The translations under genes were made by a program, and so were the position numbers. A model generated the notes under the pieces. The model was given only the letters and a program-made list of their open reading frames with translations. It had not been told where the DNA came from and did not search any database. From NCBI RefSeq assembly GCF_000950575.1, contig NZ_CP011005.1, positions 3,410,001 through 3,474,000 of the forward strand: a stretch of DNA of 64,000 nt, given 5' to 3'. This stretch comes from Psychromicrobium lacuslunae (GTDB taxonomy: Bacteria; Actinomycetota; Actinomycetes; Actinomycetales; Micrococcaceae). Position 1 is the stretch's first letter. Every line of letters starts with the position of its first letter. Below are positions 20,262 to 28,522 of this stretch, one piece after another.

Positions 20262-20870
20262 TTATTGCACCCGATGTTGATGGGACCAGCCGCTCCGCGC
20301 GCCGGAGTGGATGCTGATCAAAATAGGTAGTTCTCGGCCCAACAGCCGGTCCAAGCCGATCACCAGATTTTCCGCGGAATCCGCCAATTGACGAGGGGAT
20401 GAACCTTTTCGTGCCTGGATAGAAACCTTCAGGCCTGATTGTTTCTTCAGTTGCCAGGCGCTGACCGTGGTGCTCAAGACGCGTGGATCCTCGGCTAAGG
20501 CCGCTTTGATGGCACTTTGTGCGATGTTGTCGTGCAGCGTCAAGGTGCCCTCCGGGTCTCGTTCGCGGCTCAATCGCGAAGTCCTGCCGCCACCCTGGGA
20601 AGCGATCCAGCAAATCAACAGAATCACTGCCAGCAGCAGCATTGCCAGCAGACCAAGCCAAAGCCAGCTCACTTCCCAATCGCCGAGCTGAACCCGAGTT
20701 GTGCTGAGTTGCTGGGAGGTGAATTCTTTGGCTTGACCACCCCAGTTGAGCCAGCTGTCTTTCGCCTTGGACCAGCTGCCAGCCAGCACGGTAGCGACGC
20801 CAGCAGCCAATAGCACTATTGACACGATGAATAGCAGGACTCGGTTGAGTCCACGGTTCGTGTTACTCAT
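20262..20870 (-). CDS. amaP: AmaP-like alkaline shock response membrane anchor
   Basis: A 202-residue protein with two membrane helices, LLFIVSIVLLAAGVATVLAG near residues 12-31 and LWLGLLAMLLLAVILLICWIA near 70-90, followed by a cytoplasmic Asp23-like domain (ALAEDPRVLSTTVSAWQLKKQSGLKVSIQ). This is the layout of AmaP, which tethers Asp23 to the membrane in Staphylococcus. Its ATG overlaps the upstream stop by four bases (ATGA). Confidence 0.75.
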   Translation of the reverse strand: MSNTNRGLNRVLLFIVSIVLLAAGVATVLAGSWSKAKDSWLNWGGQAKEFTSQQLSTTRVQLGDWEVSWLWLGLLAMLLLAVILLICWIASQGGGRTSRLSRERDPEGTLTLHDNIAQSAIKAALAEDPRVLSTTVSAWQLKKQSGLKVSIQARKGSSPRQLADSAENLVIGLDRLLGRELPILISIHSGARSGWSHQHRVQ

Positions 20871-21460
20871 ACGCCAACAGCTCCTTGCCGATTGATGCTG
20901 ACAACTAATTTGAGATTCTCAGCTAGCTGCCAGGAGCGGACTTCTTGCTCTAGCCCGTGCTGGATGCTTTGGGCGTCAAGCGAGATACCCGAGGTCGGTC
21001 GCACTTCTACCTTGGCCCGACCATTCTGCACCTGCGCAAACACTTGAGCGGTTTGCACCCGGGCAAGCTGGCTGGCACTGCGTGCTAAGGCAGAGGCGAT
21101 CACCGCGTCGTCAACCACCAGCGCATTGCGCTCGCTTGACAACGCCCGCTTAGGCTTCCGACCAGACCCGAGCGCTATCACAAGCAGCGCTAAGCCGACT
21201 AATCCAATGCCAATTCCGGCCAGTATCAGACCGATCGGTAGCGTATTGTTCGGTAGATTCAGCAGCCAGGCTGCCATTTGTGCCGGACTGGCGAGCAGGG
21301 CGGGCTGCTTGAGCAAGTGCAGCACGGTTTCGGTGCCTAGCCAGCCAAGGGTGAGGATCGCCAAGCTGGCGACCAACACTGAACTAACCGCTCTGGAACG
21401 GTGAGTTTCCCGACGGAGCATTCGGGCAGCGACCCGAGTAGGTGCGCCTGCAGTGCTCAT
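20867..21460 (-). CDS. DUF6286-type membrane protein
   Basis: A 197-residue protein with a basic head (ARMLRRETHRSR), two membrane helices at about 25-50 and 75-98, and a cytoplasmic tail with VVDDAVIASALARSASQLARVQTAQVF and VEVRPTSGI. The tail has the strand-helix pattern seen in Asp23-type partners. It resembles DUF6286 proteins found in actinobacterial Asp23 clusters. Both ends overlap neighbours by four bases. The function is unknown. Confidence 0.7.
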   Translation of the reverse strand: MSTAGAPTRVAARMLRRETHRSRAVSSVLVASLAILTLGWLGTETVLHLLKQPALLASPAQMAAWLLNLPNNTLPIGLILAGIGIGLVGLALLVIALGSGRKPKRALSSERNALVVDDAVIASALARSASQLARVQTAQVFAQVQNGRAKVEVRPTSGISLDAQSIQHGLEQEVRSWQLAENLKLVVSINRQGAVGV

Positions 21461-21837
21461 TGTGGTGCCACCTTTCCGTCTAGGATGCTGTCCACCAGAT
21501 CAATATTGATCTGGCCGATGGTTGAACCGGTGAGTTCTTCGGCTCTTCGGGCCAGTGCTGTTCTTGCTTGCCGGGCCTGCTCGGGTAGTGCTCCGCCGCG
21601 TTGCCTGAGTAAAGCCTCATCGCGAGCAATATCGCTGAGCGAAGGGACTTTGACCGGTACGCTCACCGCAATGGCCAGCTTGCCAGCATCATCACTTGCT
21701 TCGGCTTTGACTTGTGAGGCTTTCAAGCTGAAGGCCTCTGCGGTGATTGCCGCCAGCACCCGGTTCAGAGCGGTCCGAGAGATCCGGGTGAAACCGGCCA
21801 AGGTTGCGGTTGTCGGGGTGTCAGCGGCGGAACTCAT
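21457..21837 (-). CDS. Asp23-cluster protein of unknown function
   Basis: A 126-residue soluble protein with RISRTALNRVLAAITAEAFSLKASQVKAEASDDAGKLAIAVSVPV and a C-terminal Asn/Asp-Ile segment (GQINIDLVDSIL). The pattern of helix, two strands and a helix resembles an Asp23/Gls24 domain. It is coupled to both neighbours by four-base ATGA overlaps. Assignment to the family is from pattern and context only. Confidence 0.6.
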   Translation of the reverse strand: MSSAADTPTTATLAGFTRISRTALNRVLAAITAEAFSLKASQVKAEASDDAGKLAIAVSVPVKVPSLSDIARDEALLRQRGGALPEQARQARTALARRAEELTGSTIGQINIDLVDSILDGKVAPQ

Positions 21838-22025
21838 GAGGAGGTCCGTTTGCCGGTCAGTGCGTCAAACACACCGCGCAGATCGAGTTTGCCTTCAAAG
21901 GTACGGCCGATGACCGCACCGACGAGCATGAAGATCAGCATCAAGATGAAGCCCCAAAAACCGAAGGCGAGGGCGGCTGCGGCGAGTACCGCGCCGATGG
22001 CGATTCCAGTTACAGTTCCACTCAT
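21834..22025 (-). CDS. DUF2273-like small membrane protein
   Basis: A 63-residue protein consisting of two membrane helices (VTGIAIGAVLAAAALAFGFWG and FILMLIFMLVGAVIGR) and a short cytoplasmic tail. DUF2273 proteins occur next to Asp23 and AmaP in Firmicutes and Actinobacteria. Its start and stop overlap the neighbours by four bases each. Confidence 0.82.
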   Translation of the reverse strand: MSGTVTGIAIGAVLAAAALAFGFWGFILMLIFMLVGAVIGRTFEGKLDLRGVFDALTGKRTSS

Positions 22026-22507
22026 TCGACTCGGCTCCCTTCAATAGCCTTGGCGGACTCTTGAGTCTCGGTGTTCTTGTCATCGGAAGGAATGTGAATA
22101 TCGCTGACCGTGATATTCACCTCGACCACATCGAGGCCAACCAATTTCTCGACGGCGTTGTAAACGGCCGAGCGAACCTGATCGGCGACGCCCTTGAGTG
22201 GGGAGGGGTATTCGACCACCAGGGTGATGTCTACCGCCGCCTGCTTCTCGCCGACTTCCACCGAAACGCCCTGAGTGAGGTCGGTGTTACCGACAACATC
22301 TCGAATAGCGCCAATGGCGCGAGCTGCCCCACCGCCGAGGGCGTAAACTCCGGGAACTTCGCGGGTGGCGATGCCAACTACTTTGGCGACGACAGCATCC
22401 TCAATGGTGGTCTTGCCCGAATTTGAGTTGCCGGAATCGCTTTTCACCTGGACCGCTTTGCTGTCCGTGCTGGTGGGCTTCGCAGGGTTATTAGCCGGTG
22501 TGCTCAT
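22022..22507 (-). CDS. Asp23/Gls24 family envelope stress response protein
   Basis: A 161-residue protein with a Ser/Asn/Lys-rich N-terminus and a canonical Asp23 domain: IEDAVVAKVVGIATREVPGV, GAARAIGAI, VSVEVGEKQAAVDITLVVEYP, and VRSAVYNAVEKLVGLDVVEVNITVSDI. It is the first gene of the cluster. Among several in-frame starts, the ATG at 22507 has AAGGAGAA at correct spacing; an ATG three bases earlier and one at 22558 are alternatives. Confidence 0.92.
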   Translation of the reverse strand: MSTPANNPAKPTSTDSKAVQVKSDSGNSNSGKTTIEDAVVAKVVGIATREVPGVYALGGGAARAIGAIRDVVGNTDLTQGVSVEVGEKQAAVDITLVVEYPSPLKGVADQVRSAVYNAVEKLVGLDVVEVNITVSDIHIPSDDKNTETQESAKAIEGSRVE

Positions 22508-22579
22508 CATTTCTCCTTGATTAGTGGAAGCGTTCACCAATAAGTCGCAGGTCAGCATTGAAGTGTCATGAAAAAATTG

Positions 22580-22595
22580 TGTGACTTAGCTCACC
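22580..22595 (+). promoter_or_regulatory. CRP/GlxR-like site between the Asp23 cluster and the FemX-like gene
   Basis: TGTGACTTAGCTCACC fits TGTGA-N6-TCACA except for the last base and is identical to the msiK site at 13 of 16 positions. It lies 73 bp before the Asp23 start (minus strand) and 87 bp before the FemX-like start (plus strand), so either could be controlled. Confidence 0.45.
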
Positions 22596-22681
22596 CGACG
22601 GATTGCCGTGCGTTGAGGAGGACGGAGCAGGCGATGCCGAGCCGGATAGACTGAGCAGGTTGATCGATCCAGGAAGCGAGG

Positions 22682-23767
22682 ATGTCGTTGCCAGCTTTTA
22701 CCGCCAGGTTCGCTAGCCCAGAAGAGCGCAAGACATGGGACAGTCATGTCACCGCCAATCCGCAGGGGGGCAATCTCTTGCAGTCCGAAGCCTTCGCGGA
22801 GGTGAAATCCGAGTACGGCTGGGATCTTCGGTTCTTGGTGCTGGAATGCGCCGAGTATGCCAGCTATAACTTGGTGCTGGAGAAGACCTTCCCTTTGCTC
22901 GGTCGGCTTTGGTATCTGATCAAGGGTCCGGACCTCGCTGCTGTGGAGGATATCCCGGCGGCCTTAGCAGCGGTCAAAAAGTTTGTCGCCACGCAGAAGC
23001 TGGGGGTCTTTGCGATCAAGATCGAACCCGATGTGCCAGATAGCGAACGGGCTCGCGATCTGCTGAGCTCCGCAGGACTGATTAAGACGCCAAATCTGCA
23101 GCCGAACGACTCCACCGCAATCCTCGACACCACACCGGAACCTCAGCAACTGATGCGGAACCTCAGCTCACGCGCTCGCAATGCCATTCGGCGCGCTCAG
23201 CGCGAGGGGGTTGAGGTAGAAAAAGTCACTCCTAATGAGGAGAACTTCCGCACTATGTATCGATTGATGGCTGGAACCATCGCCGAAAAGGGCAAGACTC
23301 AGATGCGAGATTTTGAGTACTACCGTAAGTTCTGGCAGGGATTCATCGACCGTTCGCAAGGTCGCTTCTACTTTGTTTATGAAGATGGCCAGGCGGCAGT
23401 TGGAGCCTTTGTGATCAACTATGGCTGGAAGGGCACATACAAGGACGGCGGCTCGCTGATTAAACGTTCGCGTTATGGTGATTCGCACCTGGTCCAGTGG
23501 GTGGCGATTAATGATCTCAAGGAGTTGGAAACCCCGGTTGCGCAGTATGACTTCTGCGGCACCCCGCCGGTGGACAGGATCAAGGACAATACGCATCCAC
23601 ATTATGGCCTGGGCTTGTTCAAGACATCCTTTACCAAAACAGCTATTGATTTCGTCGGTTGCTGGGATCTGGTGCTCAGTCCGTTGAAGTATCGTGGCTG
23701 GAATATGGCCGGTGAACGGATAGCTCGTCAGCTCTATACTCGTCGTACTGGGCAGCAGTTCTACTGA
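22682..23767 (+). CDS. FemX/FemAB-like peptidoglycan bridge aminoacyltransferase
   Basis: A 361-residue protein with the two GNAT-like lobes of Fem transferases. NPQGGNLLQSEAFAEVKSEYGW marks the N-terminal lobe; LSSRARNAIRRAQREGVEVEK precedes the second, with MYRLMAGTIAEKGKTQMRDFEYYRKFW and KDGGSLIKRSRYGDSHLVQW. Such enzymes transfer amino acids from aminoacyl-tRNA to lipid II. No coiled-coil insertion is present, which fits FemX rather than FemA/B. ATG at 22682 follows GGAAGCGAGG. Confidence 0.88.
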   Translation: MSLPAFTARFASPEERKTWDSHVTANPQGGNLLQSEAFAEVKSEYGWDLRFLVLECAEYASYNLVLEKTFPLLGRLWYLIKGPDLAAVEDIPAALAAVKKFVATQKLGVFAIKIEPDVPDSERARDLLSSAGLIKTPNLQPNDSTAILDTTPEPQQLMRNLSSRARNAIRRAQREGVEVEKVTPNEENFRTMYRLMAGTIAEKGKTQMRDFEYYRKFWQGFIDRSQGRFYFVYEDGQAAVGAFVINYGWKGTYKDGGSLIKRSRYGDSHLVQWVAINDLKELETPVAQYDFCGTPPVDRIKDNTHPHYGLGLFKTSFTKTAIDFVGCWDLVLSPLKYRGWNMAGERIARQLYTRRTGQQFY

Positions 23768-23849
23768 GGTTCATTGAGGTTTGCCGAGCTAGAGACCGCT
23801 CGCAGAGGGTGGGGCTGAAAATTATCCCGTGACTGAATTGAGGGGTGAG

Positions 23850-25373
23850 ATGAACGCAGAGGACGCCAGGAAAGCTGGCCTGCCGGGCAAACGTCAGCCT
23901 GGCGAGCCGAGGCCGTCGTCGAAACAGATTCCCACCGTGCAGCAGTCGCGCGAGAATTTTGCCGCCAAACGTGGCCTGCGCCGACTGGTGCAAGGTGAAA
24001 TGCCGCCCACCGCGCCGATGAGCATCGTTGACCGTTTGGCTGGCAGCCCCTATGCCAATCCGATGATTCAGGTCGGTGGGGTTGATAACTCGGTGCGGAA
24101 GACAATCGATTTCACTTTGCTGCTGGCCGAAACCATGTTCAGATTCGGCGCCGGGGCGCTCGAGGTTGAGACCAGCATGATCGCGGTAACGGCCGCGCTC
24201 GGCCTGCGCAATATTGAGGTCGACATCACGAATCAATCGGTCAGCATTAATCATGCCCCGAAGAATGCCACGCCGATCACGCTATTGCGGGTGGTGCGGT
24301 CGTGGACGAATAACTATGCCGGGCTGACCGAAGTCCATCAGCTGGTGATCGACATTGTCGGCGGCGGAGTCGGCCGGGAAGAGGCGCAACAGCGGCTCAA
24401 CGAGATTCTGCGCAAACCTAAACCATATGCGCGCTGGATGGTTACCCTGGGCAGCGGCGTATTTGCCGCTTTCGTGGTTGCGGTGATTGGCGGGGGGCTG
24501 ATCGGTGCACTGGTGTCGATGGCGTCGACACTGCTGGTTGGGCTGCTGAGCAGGACCCTGGCGCGCTGGCGAGTGCCGGACTTCTTTGTCACCGCGATGG
24601 GAGCGTTCCTGGTGACCGCGATAGCCCTGGCCTTTGTCCGCTTCGAGATTCCGATTCAGCCTGGTGCTGTGGTAACCGGTGGCATTTTGCTGTTGCTGCC
24701 CTCGGGCCGTCTGGTCTCCGCCGTGCAGGACGCGATCAACGGTTTCCCGGTCACCGCAGCCGGACGTTTCTTATCGGTGTTCTTGACCTTTGGTGCGATT
24801 GTGTCTGGGATTGCGGTGGCTTCCGCGCTCGGCGGCCTGCTTTTGGTGAGTTCGAAATCGGTGACCGAGGCGCCGCAATCGGTGCCACCGCCACTCTACT
24901 TGGCGCTGCTGTTCGTGCTGCTAGCAACCATCTTGATTGGGGTAGTGGAACAGACCTCGCCGAGGTTATTGCTGCCCACTGCGGTGATTGGTGTGCTCGG
25001 CTATTCGGTGCTCATTCTGGTCGGGCATTTCGGAGTTGGACCGCGACTGGCGCCGGCAGTTGCCGCAGCCATTGTCGGTGTTCTGGCCAGGTTGCTCGCA
25101 ATCCGAATGGGAGCTCCGCAGCTAGTGCTGGCGGTGCCGTCGATATTGTTCCTGCTCACCGGTTTGTCTATTTTCCGGGCGATGTTCACCCTGACGATTG
25201 CCACGGATTCGGCTTTGGACGGCGTGGTTGGCTTATTCAACGCCCTGGTCGTGATTATGGGGGTCGCCGCCGGTGTGGTGCTTGGCGACAACTTGGCTCG
25301 ACCACTCAGCAAACTCGGTAAGCTCGGTAAACTCTCGGTAGGCCTGGACTCAAGACGAAACCGCCGCCGCTAG
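23850..25373 (+). CDS. ThrE-like threonine/serine exporter
   Basis: A 507-residue membrane protein. The cytoplasmic N-terminal domain (KTIDFTLLLAETMFRFGAGALEVETSM, HQLVIDIVGGGVGREEAQQRL) is the DUF1212 part of ThrE, and about ten hydrophobic helices follow from residue 195. The single chain joins both halves as in Corynebacterium ThrE. The tail is basic (LDSRRNRRR) after a repeated KLGKLGKL. The ATG at 23850 has GGGGTGAG upstream; a GTG at 23829 is in frame. It converges with a glycosylase gene 24 bp away. Confidence 0.87.
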   Translation: MNAEDARKAGLPGKRQPGEPRPSSKQIPTVQQSRENFAAKRGLRRLVQGEMPPTAPMSIVDRLAGSPYANPMIQVGGVDNSVRKTIDFTLLLAETMFRFGAGALEVETSMIAVTAALGLRNIEVDITNQSVSINHAPKNATPITLLRVVRSWTNNYAGLTEVHQLVIDIVGGGVGREEAQQRLNEILRKPKPYARWMVTLGSGVFAAFVVAVIGGGLIGALVSMASTLLVGLLSRTLARWRVPDFFVTAMGAFLVTAIALAFVRFEIPIQPGAVVTGGILLLLPSGRLVSAVQDAINGFPVTAAGRFLSVFLTFGAIVSGIAVASALGGLLLVSSKSVTEAPQSVPPPLYLALLFVLLATILIGVVEQTSPRLLLPTAVIGVLGYSVLILVGHFGVGPRLAPAVAAAIVGVLARLLAIRMGAPQLVLAVPSILFLLTGLSIFRAMFTLTIATDSALDGVVGLFNALVVIMGVAAGVVLGDNLARPLSKLGKLGKLSVGLDSRRNRRR

Positions 25374-25396
25374 CACGGCGACCTTGGTCCGGACGG

Positions 25397-26290
25397 TTAT
25401 TTGAGCAGTCGGGACATTCTTCGATCGGCCAGCAGCTTCCCACCGGTCTGACAGCTAGGGCAGTACTGGAGGGAGCGATCAGCATAGGCCACCTCGCGAA
25501 TAGTGTCGCCGCAGACCGGGCAAGGCTGCCCGGTTCGAGCATGCACCCGCATGCCCGACCGTTTGGCATCTTTGAGCTCCGCCGCGGGTTTCCCCGTTGC
25601 CGAACTGATTGCTTCACTCAGAATGGTGTGAATGGAGGTGAAGAGCAGTTCCAGTTGCGCTTCGGTCAAGGAATTACTCGGCGCGAACGGGGAAAGCTTG
25701 GCCAGATGCAGAATCTCGTCGCTATAGGCATTGCCGATTCCGGCGATCTGCCGTTGGTCACGCAGCACTCCCTTAATCTGGGCGCGCTTCGCAGAGAGAA
25801 TCTGACGCAAAGTGTCGACAGTGAAATCGGGGGAAAGCGGGTCCGGCCCAAGACTGGCTATGCCGGGGACGTCCAACGGGTCACGCACCACATAAATAGC
25901 TAGGCTCTTTCTGGTGCCAGCCTCGGTGAGGTCGAAACGGGCGTTTTCAAAACCCAGCCGAGCGGTGATGTAGCCACCAGGTTTGAGTGCTGTCGGCTTG
26001 GTCGTGTCGGTCGAATCGGAGCTGTTAGAAAAGCGAAGCCAGCCCGCTTTAGCTAGGTGGAAGATGAAGTGTAAGTCGACGTCGTCGGTGGCGGAGGGGC
26101 CGAAGCGCAGATCGACGAACTTTCCTTGCCTACTGACCGATTGCAGCGCTCTACCCAATAGCTCACGTTCGGTGGGCGAGGCGGTTTTGAGGGCAGTGAA
26201 CGAGGCGATCTGAACGGATTCGAGCACACTGTCGTGTAACTCGGCATCCAGGAAATGGCTTAGGCCAACCAGTTCAGGCAGTTCGGGCAT
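25397..26290 (-). CDS. Fpg/Nei family DNA glycosylase
   Basis: A 297-residue base-excision repair enzyme. The N-terminus MPELPEL carries the catalytic Pro2 and Glu3, the H2TH region has LRDQRQIAGIGNAYSDEIL, and the C-terminal zinc finger is CPVCG followed by CPSCQ. The lysine of the RQGKFVDLRF segment matches the family's beta-sheet lysine. Members excise oxidised purines or pyrimidines and cleave the abasic site. Fpg versus Nei specificity cannot be settled here; the MPELPE start and long linker fit the mycobacterial Nei/Fpg-like group. Confidence 0.9.
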   Translation of the reverse strand: MPELPELVGLSHFLDAELHDSVLESVQIASFTALKTASPTERELLGRALQSVSRQGKFVDLRFGPSATDDVDLHFIFHLAKAGWLRFSNSSDSTDTTKPTALKPGGYITARLGFENARFDLTEAGTRKSLAIYVVRDPLDVPGIASLGPDPLSPDFTVDTLRQILSAKRAQIKGVLRDQRQIAGIGNAYSDEILHLAKLSPFAPSNSLTEAQLELLFTSIHTILSEAISSATGKPAAELKDAKRSGMRVHARTGQPCPVCGDTIREVAYADRSLQYCPSCQTGGKLLADRRMSRLLK

Positions 26291-26359
26291 AACCTCATTC
26301 TGCCCCTCAGCGCCGACAATGTCACCGCTGGCGGCTTTGTTGAGGGGGGAGCGCGCTGG

Positions 26360-27187
26360 TTACAGGATCTTACCGATATCCTCACGTTTTTCCGCTTGGA
26401 AGCGGTCCTCCGTGCGGCCATTGGCCCAATAACCTGAGAGCGAGACTTGATCTCTGCGCAGACCACGCTGCTTGAACAATACGTCCCGTAGCGCTTTCAT
26501 GTACTCGCGCTCGCCATGCACAAAAGCGTCGACCTCGCCCTCCGGCCAATTTGAGGCTGCCACGGCGTCGATAAGCACCGTGCTAGTGCCAGCTGCCGCG
26601 CCATTGCGACTGAGCCAGTCAACCCTGAGCCCGGTGGGCGAGTCGATCGGCTGGATATCCGATTCACCGCCGACCTCGATAAAGGCCTGGCCAACTGCAT
26701 CGCTGGGCAGTGATTCGATCGCTGCGGCTATCGCTGGCAAGGCGGATTCGTCACCGGCAAAGAGATACCAATCGGCCTCCGGCTTGGGCCGATAAGCCCC
26801 GCCGGGGCCGGAGAAGATCAACCGGTCTCCGGGTTTAGCTGCCGCTGCCCAGGGGCCAGCCAAGCCCTCGTCGCCGTGCACCACGAAGTCGATGGCGAGT
26901 TCACCAGCGGCGTCGTCGATCCAGCGCACCGTGTAGGTCCGGGTCACCGGCCATTGATCCCGGGGCAGTACCTCGCGGAGTGCGAAGACATCAACGGGCT
27001 CCTGATATTCAACATCGGGATGCAAGAAATGGATTTTCACGTAGCGGTCGGTGAAGCCATTGTCATTGAACGCGTCGAAACCTTCTCCGCCGAGGATTAC
27101 TCGCACCATGTGTTGGCTGAGCCATTCGCTGCGTTGCACCTGAAGGGTGATTTGCTGACGTGGTTTGCTGGCGGGGGAAGCTGACAT
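26360..27187 (-). CDS. Siderophore-interacting protein (FAD/NAD(P)H ferric-siderophore reductase type)
   Basis: A 275-residue protein with an FAD-binding barrel (HMVRVILGGEGFDAF, the flavin motif RTYTVRWID) and a C-terminal NAD(P)H-binding SIP domain (LFAGDESALPAIAAAIESLP, LSGYWANGRTED). These enzymes reduce ferric siderophores in the cytoplasm to release iron. The ATG at 27187 has AGGAG upstream; the frame continues upstream but without family similarity. An iron-box operator lies 20 bp before the start. Confidence 0.92.
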   Translation of the reverse strand: MSASPASKPRQQITLQVQRSEWLSQHMVRVILGGEGFDAFNDNGFTDRYVKIHFLHPDVEYQEPVDVFALREVLPRDQWPVTRTYTVRWIDDAAGELAIDFVVHGDEGLAGPWAAAAKPGDRLIFSGPGGAYRPKPEADWYLFAGDESALPAIAAAIESLPSDAVGQAFIEVGGESDIQPIDSPTGLRVDWLSRNGAAAGTSTVLIDAVAASNWPEGEVDAFVHGEREYMKALRDVLFKQRGLRRDQVSLSGYWANGRTEDRFQAEKREDIGKIL

Positions 27188-27206
27188 GAAAACTCCTGAA
27201 GCATTC

Positions 27207-27220
27207 TTAGGTTTACCTAA
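27207..27220. promoter_or_regulatory. DtxR/IdeR-type iron box
   Basis: TTAGGTTTACCTAA is a palindrome (TTAGGT-N2-ACCTAA) matching the core of the IdeR/DtxR operator, and sits 20 bp upstream of the siderophore-interacting gene. An IdeR homologue is encoded at 50323. Confidence 0.75.
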
Positions 27221-27257
27221 CCAGCCTAGCCCACGCTGACCGCGCAATGTTCCTTGG

Positions 27258-28520
27258 CTACCGGCTGGAGGCTGAAGGAAGCAATGCGGGACGGGCCAGC
27301 GCCGTGAGCAGGCCACCGGCGAGTGACAGCGCTGCGGCCGCCGCGAAGACCGGCCAAAAACCCCCAGCCCAGGCCACCAAGGCCGCGCCAAGCAGGGGCC
27401 CAATCAACTGCCCCAGGGCTGCCGAGACATTGACCAGGCCAAGGTCACGGGCATGATCTTTTTCATTTGGCAGCAGATCGGCGGCAAAGGCCAGCCCAAC
27501 AGTGGAGAATGCGCCATAACCTAATCCCATCAGCGCCGCTGCCAGCATTGTCATCTCGAAACTGGGCACCGCGACCAGGGCGATTCCGGAGAGCGCTTGG
27601 ATGGCCGTTGCCGCGATGGTGAGAGTACGGCGATTGCCGTTGCGATCAGACCAAAAGCCGGTGAGCACCGAGGCCAAGACGACGAACACGGTGTAAATGA
27701 GGATTAAGATCAGCAGGTTGTCTTGCGCAAGGTCGCTCGGTTGACCGAGCCCATGCAGCAGGAAGAACAAAAACAGTGCGGTCCCTAGGGCATTACCAAT
27801 ATTGGCAACCAAACGACCTAGCAGCATCCAGCAGAAGTTTCTATCCCGCAGCGAGCTGAGGCTGCGCTGCCCTACTTCAACTGAAGCTATTCCAGCGCTC
27901 AGGGGTGTAGTGGGTGGATCGGCCGGAGTGGGTGGATCAGGTAGCAGCAGTGCGGTGGCCGTTCCGATCGCGGCAATGATGCCGGCCAGCAACAGGTAAC
28001 CAACGAACACGCCAAGGCCAAGCAGCACGACCAGGGCCACACCGAGCACCACGCCGAGGGCTTGACTGGATCCCACCGCCGCGGAGGCAGCGCCGCGCTG
28101 ACTGGCTGCGAGCTGATCGGCGATCAAGGCGGTGAAAGCGGCTGAGGCGACCGCGATGCCAACTGACACGCCCAACCAGGCAGCGCCGATGTGCCACGGC
28201 TGAGAAGCTAGGCCGGTGAGAACCAGACAGCCAGCGGTGAGCCAGACCCCGCCGAGCGCCCAAGGGCGACGTCGCCGTCGGCCGGCAGCGGCCCGGTCTG
28301 ACAGCGCGCCGCTCAACGGGCCAGCGACGATCCCAGCGAGCCCGCCGAGACCCAGCACGATGCCGGAGGACACCACTGCGTTGATCCAGTCCTGCTGTGC
28401 GGTATCGAGCTGCAGTGGTAATAACAATTGAACTGGGGTGAGCTGGACCGTCCAGATCGCCAACCAGGCCAGGGTGAAAAGCGACATCCAACGGGCGCCG
28501 ACCTTAGCTGTGCCTGCCAT
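27258..28520 (-). CDS. MFS transporter, probably for glycosides
   Basis: A 420-residue major facilitator protein with about twelve hydrophobic helices, a GALSDRAAAGRRRRRPWALGG loop between helices 2 and 3, and a central loop rich in Pro and Thr. The loop motif fits the GPH/MFS sugar porter group (DRxxxGRRRPW). The ATG lies two bases from the stop of the upstream beta-glucosidase gene, so the two form an operon in which the transporter likely imports the glucosidase substrate. Substrate identity is inferred. Confidence 0.87.
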   Translation of the reverse strand: MAGTAKVGARWMSLFTLAWLAIWTVQLTPVQLLLPLQLDTAQQDWINAVVSSGIVLGLGGLAGIVAGPLSGALSDRAAAGRRRRRPWALGGVWLTAGCLVLTGLASQPWHIGAAWLGVSVGIAVASAAFTALIADQLAASQRGAASAAVGSSQALGVVLGVALVVLLGLGVFVGYLLLAGIIAAIGTATALLLPDPPTPADPPTTPLSAGIASVEVGQRSLSSLRDRNFCWMLLGRLVANIGNALGTALFLFFLLHGLGQPSDLAQDNLLILILIYTVFVVLASVLTGFWSDRNGNRRTLTIAATAIQALSGIALVAVPSFEMTMLAAALMGLGYGAFSTVGLAFAADLLPNEKDHARDLGLVNVSAALGQLIGPLLGAALVAWAGGFWPVFAAAAALSLAGGLLTALARPALLPSASSR

Positions 28521-28522
28521 CT

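Noticed and set aside
20221-20679. Long N-terminal extension of the CsbD frame
   Set aside because: Out of keeping with CsbD length, overlaps amaP, and the ATG at 20220 has a strong ribosome site.
27188-27403. 72-residue upstream extension of the siderophore-interacting protein
   Set aside because: Contains the iron box, overlaps the MFS gene end, and the ATG at 27187 has AGGAG at ideal spacing.
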